Shown: positions 1 through 8,454, counted from the first letter of the stretch. The stretch is 31,309 bases of DNA from Fen-1273 sp035516035 (GCA_035516035.1 DATJAS010000064.1:1-31309), one strand, 5' to 3'. Program-made: numbers and translations. Notes: generated from the letters alone by a model not told the origin.

Positions 1-386
1 TCGTACCAGAGCCCCCCGCAGAAGTGCGTCGACACCCCCGGCTCGACGTGGATGACCCCGTCCGCCTCCCTCTCCGTGTGCTCGAAATCTCTTCCCCGGT
101 AGCGCGCTACTTTGACCGTGGTGCCGTACTGGTTGCCGCTATTGAAGAATACCCATATGTCGCCGCCGATCCGGACGAAGCCGGTGGGTGAGTCGATGCC
201 GAAGCCGACTTTCAGCGACGGCGAGCCGTTGTACAGATTGGGGCCGGGAGGTGCGACGTATTCAGGGAGGTGATCAGTTCTGATCGCGGTCGAACAGGTG
301 AACGGCAGCGTGACGTCCTGCGCCCGTGCCGCGGGAGTTATGATCGCGAAGAGCACGCAGGTGTGTAGGACGGCGCATAGCTTCAT
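1..386 (-). CDS. Secreted protein of unknown function, N-terminal part (runs off the window)
   Basis: An open frame runs from an ATG at 386 to the left edge without a stop, about 128 codons. The first ~22 residues look like a signal peptide: MKLCAVLHTC, a hydrophobic stretch, then a cleavage-like PAARAQD. The mature part has several short beta-type stretches (GFVRIGGDIWVFF, YGTTVKVARY, GVIHVEPG), suggesting a beta-rich periplasmic or extracellular domain. A GGAG lies 5-8 bases before the ATG and decides the start. The 3' end is missing and I do not recognise the family. It reads in the same direction as the peroxidase gene to its right, separated by a terminator hairpin, so it is probably a separate transcription unit. 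Confidence 0.7.
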   Translation of the reverse strand, partial: MKLCAVLHTCVLFAIITPAARAQDVTLPFTCSTAIRTDHLPEYVAPPGPNLYNGSPSLKVGFGIDSPTGFVRIGGDIWVFFNSGNQYGTTVKVARYRGRDFEHTEREADGVIHVEPGVSTHFCGGLWY

Positions 387-493
387 TGCGCTCCGGGTCC
401 TTTCGGGGATTGAATCGGACTGGGTGCAGCGCTTATAGCGCTGCCGGCGTGCCAATGTACTGAGAACTCTCATCACAGGGAAGGCTCCAGAAG

Positions 494-527
494 CAAAAAC
501 CCCCGCCGGGATCGCCGGCAGGGGCTT
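494..527 (-). terminator. Rho-independent terminator of the peroxidase gene
   Basis: Read on the minus strand, a GC-rich stem (GCCCCTGCCGG pairing with CCGGCGGGGG around a short loop) is followed directly by TTTTTG. It lies 55 bases past the peroxidase stop codon. Confidence 0.75.
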
Positions 528-581
528 TGTCTGAAACGTTCCGGGTGAAGCGGGACTTGTGTCCCCGCGCCAGCGGAACTT

Positions 582-1175
582 CTACTCTTTCAACGCCCCC
601 TCGATTGCCCCGGTCAGCTCGGGGGAGAGGGGCGTCACGCGGGAGAAGTACTTCCCAATGATCTTCCCGTCGCGGTTCACGAGGTACTTCTGGAAATTCC
701 ATTTCACGTCCCCGCCGTAGACCGGGTCGGAGGTGATGAACTTGTAGAGGGGGTGCTGGTCGCTCCCCATGACCGAGATTTTCGAGAACATGTCGAACGT
801 GACGCCGTACGTCGACGTGCAGAACTTCTTGATTTCGGGGTCCGTGCCCGGTTCCTGCTCCCCGAAGTTGTTGGCGGGGAACCCCAGGATCACGAATCCC
901 CGGTCCCGGTATTTCTCGTACAGCGCCTCGAGGTCCTTGTACTGGGGCGTGAAGCCGCACTGCGAGGCGACGTTCACGATGAGTATGACCTTCCCCTTGT
1001 ACTTCGACAGGGGAACATCCGTCCCATCGATGTCCTTCATCGTGAATGAGAGGACTGATGTGTGCGGTTTTTCACGTGCAATTGCGACTGACATGGCTGC
1101 TCCCACAATGATCGCGGCTGCGAGCAGAAGCCCCGTGCGCACGAGAGCCCGGCCAACTCTGATTGAATGGTGCAT
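582..1175 (-). CDS. Membrane-anchored or exported glutathione peroxidase family protein (thiol peroxidase, 2-Cys type)
   Basis: The 197-residue protein reduces peroxides at a cysteine. The start is the ATG at 1175, which has GGGAGG five bases upstream; longer readings have no such site. Residues ~9-33 form an uncleaved anchor or signal peptide, so it probably acts in the periplasm or on the membrane. The peroxidatic site is Cys73 in NVASQCGFTP. Gln108 in GEQEPG and the Trp-Asn of KWNFQKY complete the family's catalytic tetrad. The usual FPCNQ cysteine is Ala101 here, but Cys119 in KKFCTSTYGVTF sits where yeast-type enzymes keep their resolving cysteine. This predicts thioredoxin rather than glutathione as reductant (inference from the family). 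There is no selenocysteine codon. It forms its own unit, closed by the hairpin at 494-527. Confidence 0.92.
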   Translation of the reverse strand: MHHSIRVGRALVRTGLLLAAAIIVGAAMSVAIAREKPHTSVLSFTMKDIDGTDVPLSKYKGKVILIVNVASQCGFTPQYKDLEALYEKYRDRGFVILGFPANNFGEQEPGTDPEIKKFCTSTYGVTFDMFSKISVMGSDQHPLYKFITSDPVYGGDVKWNFQKYLVNRDGKIIGKYFSRVTPLSPELTGAIEGALKE

Positions 1176-1277
1176 TGATCCTCCCGATGCGGTGCACGAT
1201 GTGCTTCCGTTTACTCCATCTAAACACCCCTCGGGCGGGAGGGGTTCCTCCCCCCGTGCCGTGATCACACCCGGGGC

Positions 1278-1307
1278 TTGACTTTTGTGACCGCGAATGC
1301 GTACTTT
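1278..1307 (+). promoter_or_regulatory. Likely sigma70-type promoter for the DksA-like gene
   Basis: TTGACT (1278-1283), an 18-base spacer and TACTTT (1302-1307) lie about 70 bases before the ATG at 1378, in the gap between two divergent genes. Confidence 0.5.
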
Positions 1308-1377
1308 AGCGGAGAACCTCTTGCGGCAATGCCGTGTGATGCAGGTGGGAAATCACCCCTTGCTTCCGGGAGGTTGT

Positions 1378-1725
1378 ATGAGGAAAAGTGCGAGGGCGAT
1401 GCGGAGAGTGGTGCTGCGCCAGATGTTCGATCTGCTCGAAGAGCGGTACGGCATCGAGCTGGACCGGGCGGCGTTTATGGCGGATAGCATGTCGCTCCAC
1501 GAAATAGATGCGGCGCTGTCGTTCAAAAGCGACCCGCATCTGGAAGAGCTTCGCGGCGCTCTCGATCGCATAGATGACGGCTCGTTCGGGGTCTGCATCG
1601 GCTGTAAGACCGAGATCGACCAGCGCCTGCTGGTCGAGGATCCCGCGCGCCGGATATGCGAGAAATGCGAAAAGGAGTACAACCGCTCGTCGTCCGTGTT
1701 CATGCCGGCGCATATGGTCGAGTAG
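1378..1725 (+). CDS. DksA/TraR-family C4 zinc-finger protein
   Basis: The protein has 115 residues. The ATG at 1378 has GGGAGG four bases upstream, so the longer reading from 1297 is rejected. The C-terminal half carries the DksA/TraR zinc finger: Cys73-x2-Cys76, 17 residues, then Cys94-x2-Cys97 (GVCIGC and ICEKC). Just before it is the family's LRGALDRIDDGSFGVC segment. The N-terminal half is helical and holds D/E-rich stretches, but the protein is shorter than E. coli DksA (151 residues), closer to the TraR-like size class. DksA proteins bind in the secondary channel of RNA polymerase and modulate initiation; whether this short version does so cannot be told from sequence. It is followed in the same direction by the carbamoyltransferase gene 99 bases later. 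Confidence 0.85.
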   Translation: MRKSARAMRRVVLRQMFDLLEERYGIELDRAAFMADSMSLHEIDAALSFKSDPHLEELRGALDRIDDGSFGVCIGCKTEIDQRLLVEDPARRICEKCEKEYNRSSSVFMPAHMVE

Positions 1726-1824
1726 CGCCGACGCGCGAGCCAGGTTGTGCGCATCAGGCCCGTCCACCCGCAACGGCCCTCCGGTAATTCCGCCTTTGTT
1801 CCCACAATCCGTCCGACTGCAGGC

Positions 1825-2730
1825 ATGAAAAAGGACCTTGTCTCGTTTGCGCTCTGGAACACGAAAGACCTTTCCGCGGTGTTCACGCTGGCGCGCAGGC
1901 TCAAGAACGGCGACCTCCGGGGCTCCCCCCTGCTCGAGCGAAAGAGCGTTGCGATGATATTCGAGAAGGAATCGCTCCGCACGCGCGTGGCGTTCGAGGT
2001 GGGGATCGCGCAGCTGGGCGGACACCCGATCTTCCTCCAGCAGGAAACGATCGGCATGGCGACGCGGGAATCGGTGCACGACATCGGCGTCGTCCTCTCG
2101 CGCTACAACGAACTGATCGTGGCGCGGACCAGCCGCCACCAGACCTGCGTCCAGCTCGCCGAGAGCGCGACGGTCCCGGTGATCAACGCAATGACGGACC
2201 TCCTCCATCCGTGCCAGATACTCGCCGACATCTTCACGCTCCAGGAGGCGGGACGGTTCGGTCCGGCGCAGAAACTCCTCTATATCGGCGACGGGAACAA
2301 CGTGGCAAACTCACTCCTGGAAATCGCCGAGAAGCTCTCCTTCCGTCTCGTCCTGTGCTGCCCGCCCGGGTTCGAGCCTCACCCGCAGATCCTCGAGCAG
2401 GCGAAGGCGGGCGCGGTCGGCAGCGTCGAGCTGACGCGCGATCCTGCCGTCGCGGTGAAAGACGCGGATGTGGTCTACACCGACGTCTGGCCCCAGACGG
2501 AAGCCGGCGGAAGCCGCCTCGCCCACGTGTTCAAGCCGTACCAGGTCAACAAGACTCTCCTGAAAGAGGCGAAGAAGGACTGCCTCGTGATGCACCGGCT
2601 CCCGGCGAACCGCGGTGAAGAAATCACGACCGATGTGCTCGATGGCAAGCATTCCATCGCGCTCACGCAGGCGGAGAATCGTCTTCACGTACACAAGGGC
2701 GTTATTGCCTTCCTCCTGGGCGCTGCATAG
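1825..2730 (+). CDS. argF: Ornithine carbamoyltransferase family protein with altered substrate-binding motifs
   Basis: The 301-residue protein matches the family's ~300-residue length, and its N-terminus (KKDLVSF) starts where the family starts. The ribosome site is weak, only AGG very close to the ATG; a GTG at 1747 is the alternative. Carbamoyl-phosphate binding is intact: SLRTR at 50-54, HPCQ at 128-131, GDGNNVANSLL near 155. The amino-acid side is unusual. The family's SMG loop after TDVW is absent (TDVW is followed by PQTEAGG), and the ornithine-contacting HCLP is HRLP at 257-260, followed by ANRGEEIT. The fold and carbamoyl transfer are therefore well supported, but ornithine as acceptor is not. 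No other arginine gene is in view. The gene lies downstream of the DksA-like gene, perhaps on one transcript. Confidence 0.85.
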   Translation: MKKDLVSFALWNTKDLSAVFTLARRLKNGDLRGSPLLERKSVAMIFEKESLRTRVAFEVGIAQLGGHPIFLQQETIGMATRESVHDIGVVLSRYNELIVARTSRHQTCVQLAESATVPVINAMTDLLHPCQILADIFTLQEAGRFGPAQKLLYIGDGNNVANSLLEIAEKLSFRLVLCCPPGFEPHPQILEQAKAGAVGSVELTRDPAVAVKDADVVYTDVWPQTEAGGSRLAHVFKPYQVNKTLLKEAKKDCLVMHRLPANRGEEITTDVLDGKHSIALTQAENRLHVHKGVIAFLLGAA

Positions 2731-2878
2731 GTGTCTGCAATACTGGGCATTGATCACCATTCTGGACGCTGAACCGGGGTGTGACGGCGGAATCCGGCCC
2801 CCGCAGGCCGTTATCCGGTTGGCACGTCTGTTGGAGCATCATCTCCCGGTGGTTTGGCTCAGGAAGTGGGGTGTTTCG

Positions 2879-4003
2879 ATGAAAACGATAATGGCTCTTG
2901 GAGTGCTTCTGATTCTGGCCTCCGCACCCGCGCTCTCCCAGGAAGACGCGGACATGGGCATGTTCTATTCATCCCTGGGCTCCGAGGGAGAGTGGATCCC
3001 GGTTGACGGCGGCAACTACGTCTGGCACCCTGCCGGCGTGGATCCCGACTGGCGGCCGTACACGGACGGGCACTGGGTCTGGACTGATGACGGGTGGTAC
3101 TGGGCGTCGGAGGAGCCGTGGGCGTGGGCAACGTACCACTACGGCCGCTGGTACTTCGACGACACGTACGGATGGGTCTGGATGCCTGGGTATGAATGGG
3201 CGCCCGCCTGGGTGGAGTGGCGCTACGGCGACGATTGCATCGGCTGGGCGCCGCTCAGTCCTTACGCCGTGTTCAGCGTGAACTGGGGGGTCCACTACCG
3301 GAGGTACTGGGCTACTCCCTATTACTACTGGTCGTTCGTGGATTGCCGGTACATGGGGTACGGCGATATTCACCGCTACATTTATCGCACCTCCGACAAC
3401 ACCCGCTTTATCGGGCGCACGCGCACGGCAGGCAGCGTCCGCTACGACGGTGGGCGCATCGTGACGCGCGGGCCGGAGCGGGGGTACGTCGAGCAGCGGG
3501 GCGGCGTGAGCATCCCCCGCGCCTCGCTCGTGGACGTGCGCGAGAGGGGAGAGGCGGGCGTGATGAGGGAACCGGGGGGCGAGCGGATCGGCGTCTACAG
3601 GCCGCGCATCGAAGCGGGCTCGCGGGCCGTGCCGGCCGTCCGGCCGGACCGCGTGCGCGCGGAAGATCACCCGATGAATTTCGACATGCGGGGGACCGAT
3701 ATCCGTCGCACGGAAGAGGCCCGCGCCCCAAGAGAAAACGTGATGCCCCCCGTGGAGCGGCAGGCGCCGGCCGCGCGGCCGAACTATCAGTCGCGTGAAT
3801 TGAGCAGGCCCGCCGCCCGGCCGGCCGTCGAGGAACGGCCCCGGCAGGAGCGGCGAAACGAGGGTGCGACGAACGCGCCGCGCAACAACGGCTGGTCCAG
3901 ACCGGGGCGGACGTTTACGCCGCCGGCGAGGTCAGGCGGAGGGCATGTGGAAGCGCCCGCGCACGAGAGGAGCGGCGGCGGCGGGCATGGAGGTCGGCGC
4001 TAG
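2879..4003 (+). CDS. DUF6600-type secreted W/Y-rich protein with a basic disordered tail
   Basis: The protein has 374 residues. The ATG at 2879 begins a clear signal peptide (MKTIMALGVLLILASAPALSQ), which decides the start against the longer frame from 2615. Residues ~35-170 are extraordinarily rich in Trp and Tyr with repeated G-x-W-x-x short strands: WRPYTDGHWVWTDDGWYW, GRWYFDDTYGWVW, WAPLSPYA. This is the pattern of the DUF6600 family of exported proteins, whose function is not known to me. The remainder (~190-374) is Arg/Pro/Gly-rich and probably disordered, ending in a Gly-His-rich tail. It probably works in the periplasm or at the surface. The gene converges on the DUF4340 gene with a hairpin repeat between them. 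Confidence 0.85.
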   Translation: MKTIMALGVLLILASAPALSQEDADMGMFYSSLGSEGEWIPVDGGNYVWHPAGVDPDWRPYTDGHWVWTDDGWYWASEEPWAWATYHYGRWYFDDTYGWVWMPGYEWAPAWVEWRYGDDCIGWAPLSPYAVFSVNWGVHYRRYWATPYYYWSFVDCRYMGYGDIHRYIYRTSDNTRFIGRTRTAGSVRYDGGRIVTRGPERGYVEQRGGVSIPRASLVDVRERGEAGVMREPGGERIGVYRPRIEAGSRAVPAVRPDRVRAEDHPMNFDMRGTDIRRTEEARAPRENVMPPVERQAPAARPNYQSRELSRPAARPAVEERPRQERRNEGATNAPRNNGWSRPGRTFTPPARSGGGHVEAPAHERSGGGGHGGRR

Positions 4004-4024
4004 AATGTCCGCTAAAGCGGGACG

Positions 4025-4084
4025 CAGAGAACGCGCTTTCTGCGAAGTGCGCTTTTTGCATCCCGCCGCAGGCGGGACAATCTA
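4025..4084 (+). repeat. Dispersed intergenic hairpin repeat, copy A (diverged)
   Basis: This copy contains GCGAAGTGCGCTTTTTGCA, then the hairpin TCCCGCC-gca-GGCGGGA, then CAATCT. The same order of elements occurs at 10862-10922 and 24623-24730. It fills the gap between two convergent genes, and its last bases overlap the stop codon of the minus-strand DUF4340 gene. Confidence 0.65.
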
Positions 4085-4972
4085 GACCCCCGCAACAAAA
4101 TCCTTCTTCCTTTTCACCAGCTGCGCCCCCTTCCAGTTGTAGATCTGGAAGAGCTGCGGCGAACCCGAGGTCTGCACGATATACCTGTCCGCTCCCTTCG
4201 CCTGGTAGAAGCGGAGCTGCGTCCCCGCCACTTCGATCTGCACGATGAGCGGGGGCATCACGGCCATGGCCGTGTCGGTGAAATCGTCGGCCTGGAGGTT
4301 CGCGAGGGCTCCCGTGAAGTTCTTCACCGCGTCGTTTTTCGCGATCTCGTCCCCCACCTTCCACACGCTGTCCTGCCTGGCAAGCACCACCGTGGTGTCG
4401 CCGAAGCGGAGTGTCACCTGGCCGATCGCGTCCTGGTCGGTCCTGAAAATCGTCTTGTCGCGCCACTCGCTCGTGCGCCGCGCGAACGTCGAGGCGAACA
4501 TCCCGGTGGCGAGGTAGACGTTGTCCGAGCCGTCGCGGCGGACGTAGGTCTCCGTGTAGGACGTGCTCGGCTTGCCGATCCAGAAGACCGCCTTCGCGCT
4601 GCCGTGCTCGTAGATGCTCACCACCGTCCCGGTGGAATCGAGCTGGAACAGCCCCCGCTTGTCGGGGTTGGAGGAGACGAGCCCGGTCAGCTCGATGTGT
4701 TTGCCGGCCGAGAGCGTTGAGCCCACCGTGGCGTCGTCCGCCCGGTAGTGGACCGGCGATGTCACCATCCACTCTCCTCCCTGGCGCTCGAGCACGGTGG
4801 CGCCTGCCGGGCCGCGGACGTCAATCCTGTCCACCGCCGCGGAATCAAAATCCACCAGCATCTTCCCTGACGATTCGGGCGTGCTGGATTCGCCGGGCCG
4901 CTGCATCACCAGGTAGGCGACGACGACGAGCGCGGCGAGCACGCCTGCAAGTACCCACGTGTTCCTGGTCAT
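4082..4972 (-). CDS. DUF4340 domain protein, last gene of a Gld-like ABC operon
   Basis: The 296-residue protein has one N-terminal membrane anchor (MTRNTWVLAGVLAALVVVAYLVM) and then a soluble, beta-rich domain facing the periplasm. The opening DFDSAAVDRIDVRGPAGATVLERQGGEWMVTSPVHYRADDATV is the typical start of DUF4340 proteins; the later SEWRDKTIF and QVTLRFGDTTVVLARQDSVWKV repeat the same logic. DUF4340 genes commonly follow GldG-like genes, and here the spacing to the upstream gldG-like stop is 19 bases. The molecular function is not established. I infer a periplasmic part of the ABC export complex encoded by the same operon. The stop codon lies inside the end of repeat copy A. Confidence 0.88.
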   Translation of the reverse strand: MTRNTWVLAGVLAALVVVAYLVMQRPGESSTPESSGKMLVDFDSAAVDRIDVRGPAGATVLERQGGEWMVTSPVHYRADDATVGSTLSAGKHIELTGLVSSNPDKRGLFQLDSTGTVVSIYEHGSAKAVFWIGKPSTSYTETYVRRDGSDNVYLATGMFASTFARRTSEWRDKTIFRTDQDAIGQVTLRFGDTTVVLARQDSVWKVGDEIAKNDAVKNFTGALANLQADDFTDTAMAVMPPLIVQIEVAGTQLRFYQAKGADRYIVQTSGSPQLFQIYNWKGAQLVKRKKDFVAGV

Positions 4973-4991
4973 AAGGCTTCCGTTCGGGCTC

Positions 4992-6578
4992 CTACGCTGT
5001 TTCCATGGCTTTCTTGCGCGCCTTGCGCATCCTCCACCGGATCAGGCCGTACGCCATGACCAGGAGCGGAGGAACGGCCATGTCCGCGTACTTGACGACC
5101 TTCTTCGTGGCGTCCGCAGCAGGCTCGAGAGGGGGATTCAGCGCCTCCTTCGTGCGGATGGAGATCAGCCCGGCGTCGTCCACGAGGTAGTCGATCATGT
5201 TCGCGAAGAACGTCACGTTGTCCTTGCTCCCGCCGATGTACTGGTCGCGGGCGAAGTCGCCGTCCCCCACCAGCACGATGCGCGTGTCGGGCGACGTGGT
5301 CAGCGCCGACGGCGGGGGCGGGAGCGAACCGGAGGCGGTGTCCGCTGGGATGGGTTTCCCCTGGTAGAGGCTCGTGAAATGCCCCGAGACGATCGCCGCA
5401 AGGGGGATCCCGGACTCCGTGAAATCTTCCCGCGTCCACCGCTGGAGCGGGTCGTACATGAACATCCCGGTCAGCCTGCCGCTCTGTTTCGAGGAGCGCA
5501 TGAGGATCTCGGCCTGGAGGCCCATCGCGCCGATCCGCTCGGTGTCGATCGAGCTGGCGAAAAAGAGGATCAGCCCCTGGAGGTCCTTCACCATCGCGTT
5601 CCCCTTGTCGAAGTTGCTCACCTCCGGCAGGTAGGGGAAGGGTACCTGCGACTGGATCGAGAAGCCGGACTGCTGCTGCACGAGGCTGATGTTGGCGCAC
5701 TGCGCGTCGCGGACGAGATCGTTGTCGAGGCGCAGGCCGTAGGCGGCCAGCATGTCGTCGAGGTGCAGGTCGAGGCGCTGCCCGTACTGCCGCTGGAGCG
5801 TCGCGTCGACCCGGTTGAGCAGGAAGGCGACGCGGCCCCCGCGCATGATGTACTGGTCGACCTGGAACTTCTGCGGCTCGGTGAACGGCTGCGTCGGCGC
5901 CATCACGACGAGCGCGGACACGTCCTGCGGCACCGGCGTCCCCTTGCTCACGTCAACGGTCGTGAAGTCGTACTGTTTCCTCATCGGCTCCTGGACCGCG
6001 CGGAACTCGCTCAGCGCCGGCTCCCCCTGGCCCGAGAGGAACGCGATCTTCTTCTGTCCCTTCGAGGTCAGTCTCTTGATCGTGCTCGAGATCTCGTATT
6101 CCAGCGTGCCCAGGTTTTGCACGACGGGGATGACCTCTTTCTTGTCCTCGTACAGGAGCACCATGCCCATGTACGCGCGCTGGACCTGTGCCTTGTCCTC
6201 CTTGATGACCTGGACCTGCAGCGGCGCGATCCCCTGCTGCTGCGCGTCCATTTCCCCCTTTTCGCCCGTCGGGTCGATGAACTCGAACTGGAAGTTCCCC
6301 CGGGCGTAGGCCTTGTAGTCGTTCAGCTCGTCCAGGAGCGCACGCCGGTTGTTGTTGTACGGCGCCGGGAGGTCCTCCGTGAAGTAGGCGCGGACGGTGA
6401 CCTTGTCGTCCAGGTTGCGGACGAGCGCCTTGCTGGCTTCCGAGAGCGTGAACTGTCCGTTGCGCGTCAGGTCGAACCTGGCGAACAGCCTGATGGAAAT
6501 GATGTTCAGGACGATGAGGATCGCCAGGACGATCCCCAGGCGGGTGAGCGTTTGCGATTTCAACGGTTGGGCTGTCAT
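4992..6578 (-). CDS. GldG-like ABC-transporter auxiliary protein
   Basis: The 528-residue protein has one membrane segment near the N-terminus (residues ~12-32, RLGIVLAILIVLNIISIRLF) and another near the C-terminus (about 505-520, PPLLVMAYGLIRW), with a large periplasmic domain between. The first soluble part (FDLTRNGQFTLSEASKALVRNLDDKVTVRAYFTEDLP) is characteristic of GldG/ABC_transp_aux proteins. So are YNNNRRALLDELNDYKAY and the later VGDGDFARD segment. GAGGA lies just upstream of the ATG. In Flavobacterium, GldG works with GldA and GldF in a transporter needed for gliding; in non-gliding bacteria the role is unknown. The permease gene ends 7 bases upstream, so the two are cotranscribed. 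Confidence 0.9.
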   Translation of the reverse strand: MTAQPLKSQTLTRLGIVLAILIVLNIISIRLFARFDLTRNGQFTLSEASKALVRNLDDKVTVRAYFTEDLPAPYNNNRRALLDELNDYKAYARGNFQFEFIDPTGEKGEMDAQQQGIAPLQVQVIKEDKAQVQRAYMGMVLLYEDKKEVIPVVQNLGTLEYEISSTIKRLTSKGQKKIAFLSGQGEPALSEFRAVQEPMRKQYDFTTVDVSKGTPVPQDVSALVVMAPTQPFTEPQKFQVDQYIMRGGRVAFLLNRVDATLQRQYGQRLDLHLDDMLAAYGLRLDNDLVRDAQCANISLVQQQSGFSIQSQVPFPYLPEVSNFDKGNAMVKDLQGLILFFASSIDTERIGAMGLQAEILMRSSKQSGRLTGMFMYDPLQRWTREDFTESGIPLAAIVSGHFTSLYQGKPIPADTASGSLPPPPSALTTSPDTRIVLVGDGDFARDQYIGGSKDNVTFFANMIDYLVDDAGLISIRTKEALNPPLEPAADATKKVVKYADMAVPPLLVMAYGLIRWRMRKARKKAMETA

Positions 6579-6585
6579 GGCGTCC

Positions 6586-7314
6586 TCACCACTTCCGTCG
6601 TTCGAGTGAGGCCGTCGCCATCATCAGCGCGAAGCCCAGGACGCTGCCGAAGTAGATGATGTCACGGGAGTCGATCACCCCGCGGGCGATGCTCGCGAAG
6701 TGGTAGTCCATCCCCAGGAACTCCACCGTGGGCGCGATGAGTGCGGGCATGTAGATCAGCACCTTGTCCGCCAGGAAGAAGGCCAGGACGATCAGGAGTC
6801 CCACCAGGAACGCCACGATCTGGTTCTCCGTGAGGCTCGAGGCGAAAATGCCGATGGCGATGTAGGCGCCCCCTGTCAGCATGAGCCCGATGTACCCTGC
6901 GATGACGGGACCCAGGTCGGGGCTCCCGAGCGCCATGAGCGTGATCAGGTAGACGAGCGTCGGGGCGAGCGTCGCCGCCAGGAGCGACCAGGCCGCGAGG
7001 AACTTCCCCAGGACGATCTCGGAGTCCCGGACCGGCTTCGTCGTGAGCAGCTCGAGCGTTCCCGACTTCTTCTCCTCCGCCAGGAGCCGCATGGTGACGG
7101 CCGGGACGAAGAAGAGGAACACCAGGGGGACAAGCTCGAACACCACGCGCATCGAGGCGGTGTTGATGAGGAACAGGTTGCTGGAAAAATACCAGCCCAC
7201 GATCGCGAGGAACACCACGATCACCACGTACGCCACGGGCGAGTTGAAGTAGGAGCGGAGCTCGCGGCGGTAGATGGGGCCGACGTTGGACAGGGAGAGC
7301 GAGAGTGCTGCCAT
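6586..7314 (-). CDS. ABC-2 type transporter permease (GldF-like)
   Basis: The 242-residue protein has six predicted membrane segments, for example VVIVVFLAIVGWYF, LVPLVFLFFVPAVTM, LAAWSLLAATLAPTLVYL, IGLMLTGGAYIAIGIF and VAFLVGLLIVLAFFLA. The motif RLLAEEKKSGTLELLTTKPV in the first cytoplasmic loop is typical of ABC-2 permeases of the GldF/NatB group. It forms the membrane channel for the ATPase encoded immediately upstream (gap of 9 bases) and precedes the GldG-like gene by 7 bases. The substrate is unknown. Confidence 0.92.
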   Translation of the reverse strand: MAALSLSLSNVGPIYRRELRSYFNSPVAYVVIVVFLAIVGWYFSSNLFLINTASMRVVFELVPLVFLFFVPAVTMRLLAEEKKSGTLELLTTKPVRDSEIVLGKFLAAWSLLAATLAPTLVYLITLMALGSPDLGPVIAGYIGLMLTGGAYIAIGIFASSLTENQIVAFLVGLLIVLAFFLADKVLIYMPALIAPTVEFLGMDYHFASIARGVIDSRDIIYFGSVLGFALMMATASLERRKW

Positions 7315-7323
7315 GTGTGCGGA

Positions 7324-8268
7324 TTATGCTGTCGTGAGTTTGTGGAACACCTCTTCCAGTGTGGTGACGCGGCGGTGCATTTCCAGCACCACCCACCCCT
7401 CGGCGACGGCGACCCGGAAAAGCGCCTCCCGGACGTCCGTCCCCTTGTCGGCGTGGATCTCGAACGTGCTGTGGCCGTCCGACTGCCCGAGGAGCGTCAC
7501 GCCGGTGACCGAGGCGACGGAACGGATCTTCGGCGCGACGCCGTTCAGCGGATCGGCCCCCCCCGTCTTCAGCTCGAGCGTGATCGTGTCCGCGCCCTGG
7601 AAATCGTGCTGCAACTGGGCGGGCGTGCCGTTGGCCACGATCTTTCCTTCGTGGATGATCAGCACCCGGTCGCACGTGGCCTGGACCTCGGAGAGGATGT
7701 GCGTCGAGAGGATCACCGTCTTGGCCCGTCCCAGCTCGCGGATGAGCGCCCGGATTTCCGCGATCTGGTTCGGGTCGAGCCCGCTCGTGGGCTCATCCAT
7801 GATCAGGACCTCGGGATCGTGGATCATCGACTGGGCGAGCCCGACGCGCTGCCGGTACCCCTTTGACAGCTCGCCGATGTCCTTGTGCCGGACGTCCTCG
7901 AGCCCGCAGACATGGACCATCTCCTTGATCCTGTGCTGCATCGCGCCCCCGCGCAGCGCGTGAAGCTGCGCCGAGTACTCCAGGTAATCGATGACGTTCA
8001 TGTCGAGGTAGAGCGGGTTCATCTCGGGGAGATACCCGATCTTCCGCCTCACCTCCAGCGACGACGCGGCGGTGTCCAGGCCGTCCACCTCGACCGTGCC
8101 CGAGGTCGGCGGCATGTAACACGTGATGATCTTCATCGTGGTGGTTTTCCCCGCCCCGTTGGGGCCCAGGAAACCGAGGATCTCGCCGGTCTTCACATCG
8201 AACGAGATATCATCGATGGCCGGAGTCTCCCCGTACTTCTTGACGAGGTTGCGTACGGCTATGGACAT
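7324..8268 (-). CDS. ABC transporter ATP-binding protein (GldA-like)
   Basis: The protein has 314 residues when read from the ATG at 8268. The longer frame from a TTG at 8325 is rejected because that codon overlaps a promoter -10 box. Walker A is GPNGAGKTT (35-43), the Q-loop lies near YLPEMNPLY, the signature is LSKGYRQR (134-141), Walker B is VLIMDEP (154-160) and the switch histidine is in STHIL. About 90 residues follow the ATPase core, as in GldA/NatA/DrrA-type subunits. It energises the permease of the next gene and is the first gene of the four-gene operon. No good ribosome site precedes the ATG, which is odd for an otherwise well-formed operon head. Confidence 0.93.
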   Translation of the reverse strand: MSIAVRNLVKKYGETPAIDDISFDVKTGEILGFLGPNGAGKTTTMKIITCYMPPTSGTVEVDGLDTAASSLEVRRKIGYLPEMNPLYLDMNVIDYLEYSAQLHALRGGAMQHRIKEMVHVCGLEDVRHKDIGELSKGYRQRVGLAQSMIHDPEVLIMDEPTSGLDPNQIAEIRALIRELGRAKTVILSTHILSEVQATCDRVLIIHEGKIVANGTPAQLQHDFQGADTITLELKTGGADPLNGVAPKIRSVASVTGVTLLGQSDGHSTFEIHADKGTDVREALFRVAVAEGWVVLEMHRRVTTLEEVFHKLTTA

Positions 8269-8324
8269 AGGATGCGCTGGGTTTGTTACAGTGACTGCAG
8301 GATTGGTCGGAACGTGCAGAGACA

Positions 8325-8353
8325 AATGTAGCGAAGCGGCGAAAAAGAATCAA
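8325..8353 (-). promoter_or_regulatory. Promoter of the Gld-like ABC operon
   Basis: On the minus strand TTGATT (8353-8348), a 17-base spacer and TACATT (8330-8325) form a good sigma70-type site. The leader to the ATG at 8268 would be about 50 bases. The rest of the gap up to 8454 has GC-rich short palindromes but no recognised gene. Confidence 0.65.
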
Positions 8354-8454
8354 TATCGCACACCCCGCTCACGCTCGCCGCACCGTATGGAACACGGGAG
8401 GGCCCCCGTTTGCTCCCGGCGTGTGCACGTGCGATTTCCCGGCCGGGCGGGGCC

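Noticed and set aside
2615..2878. N-terminal extension of the DUF6600 protein
   Set aside because: It overlaps the carbamoyltransferase end and would bury the signal peptide at 2879.
4959..6659. A 566-residue plus frame opposite the GldG-like gene
   Set aside because: Arg/Val/His-rich composition typical of antisense shadow; the minus frame has clear GldG features.
8269..8325. TTG start adding 19 residues to the ABC ATPase
   Set aside because: The TTG overlaps the promoter -10 box at 8325-8330.
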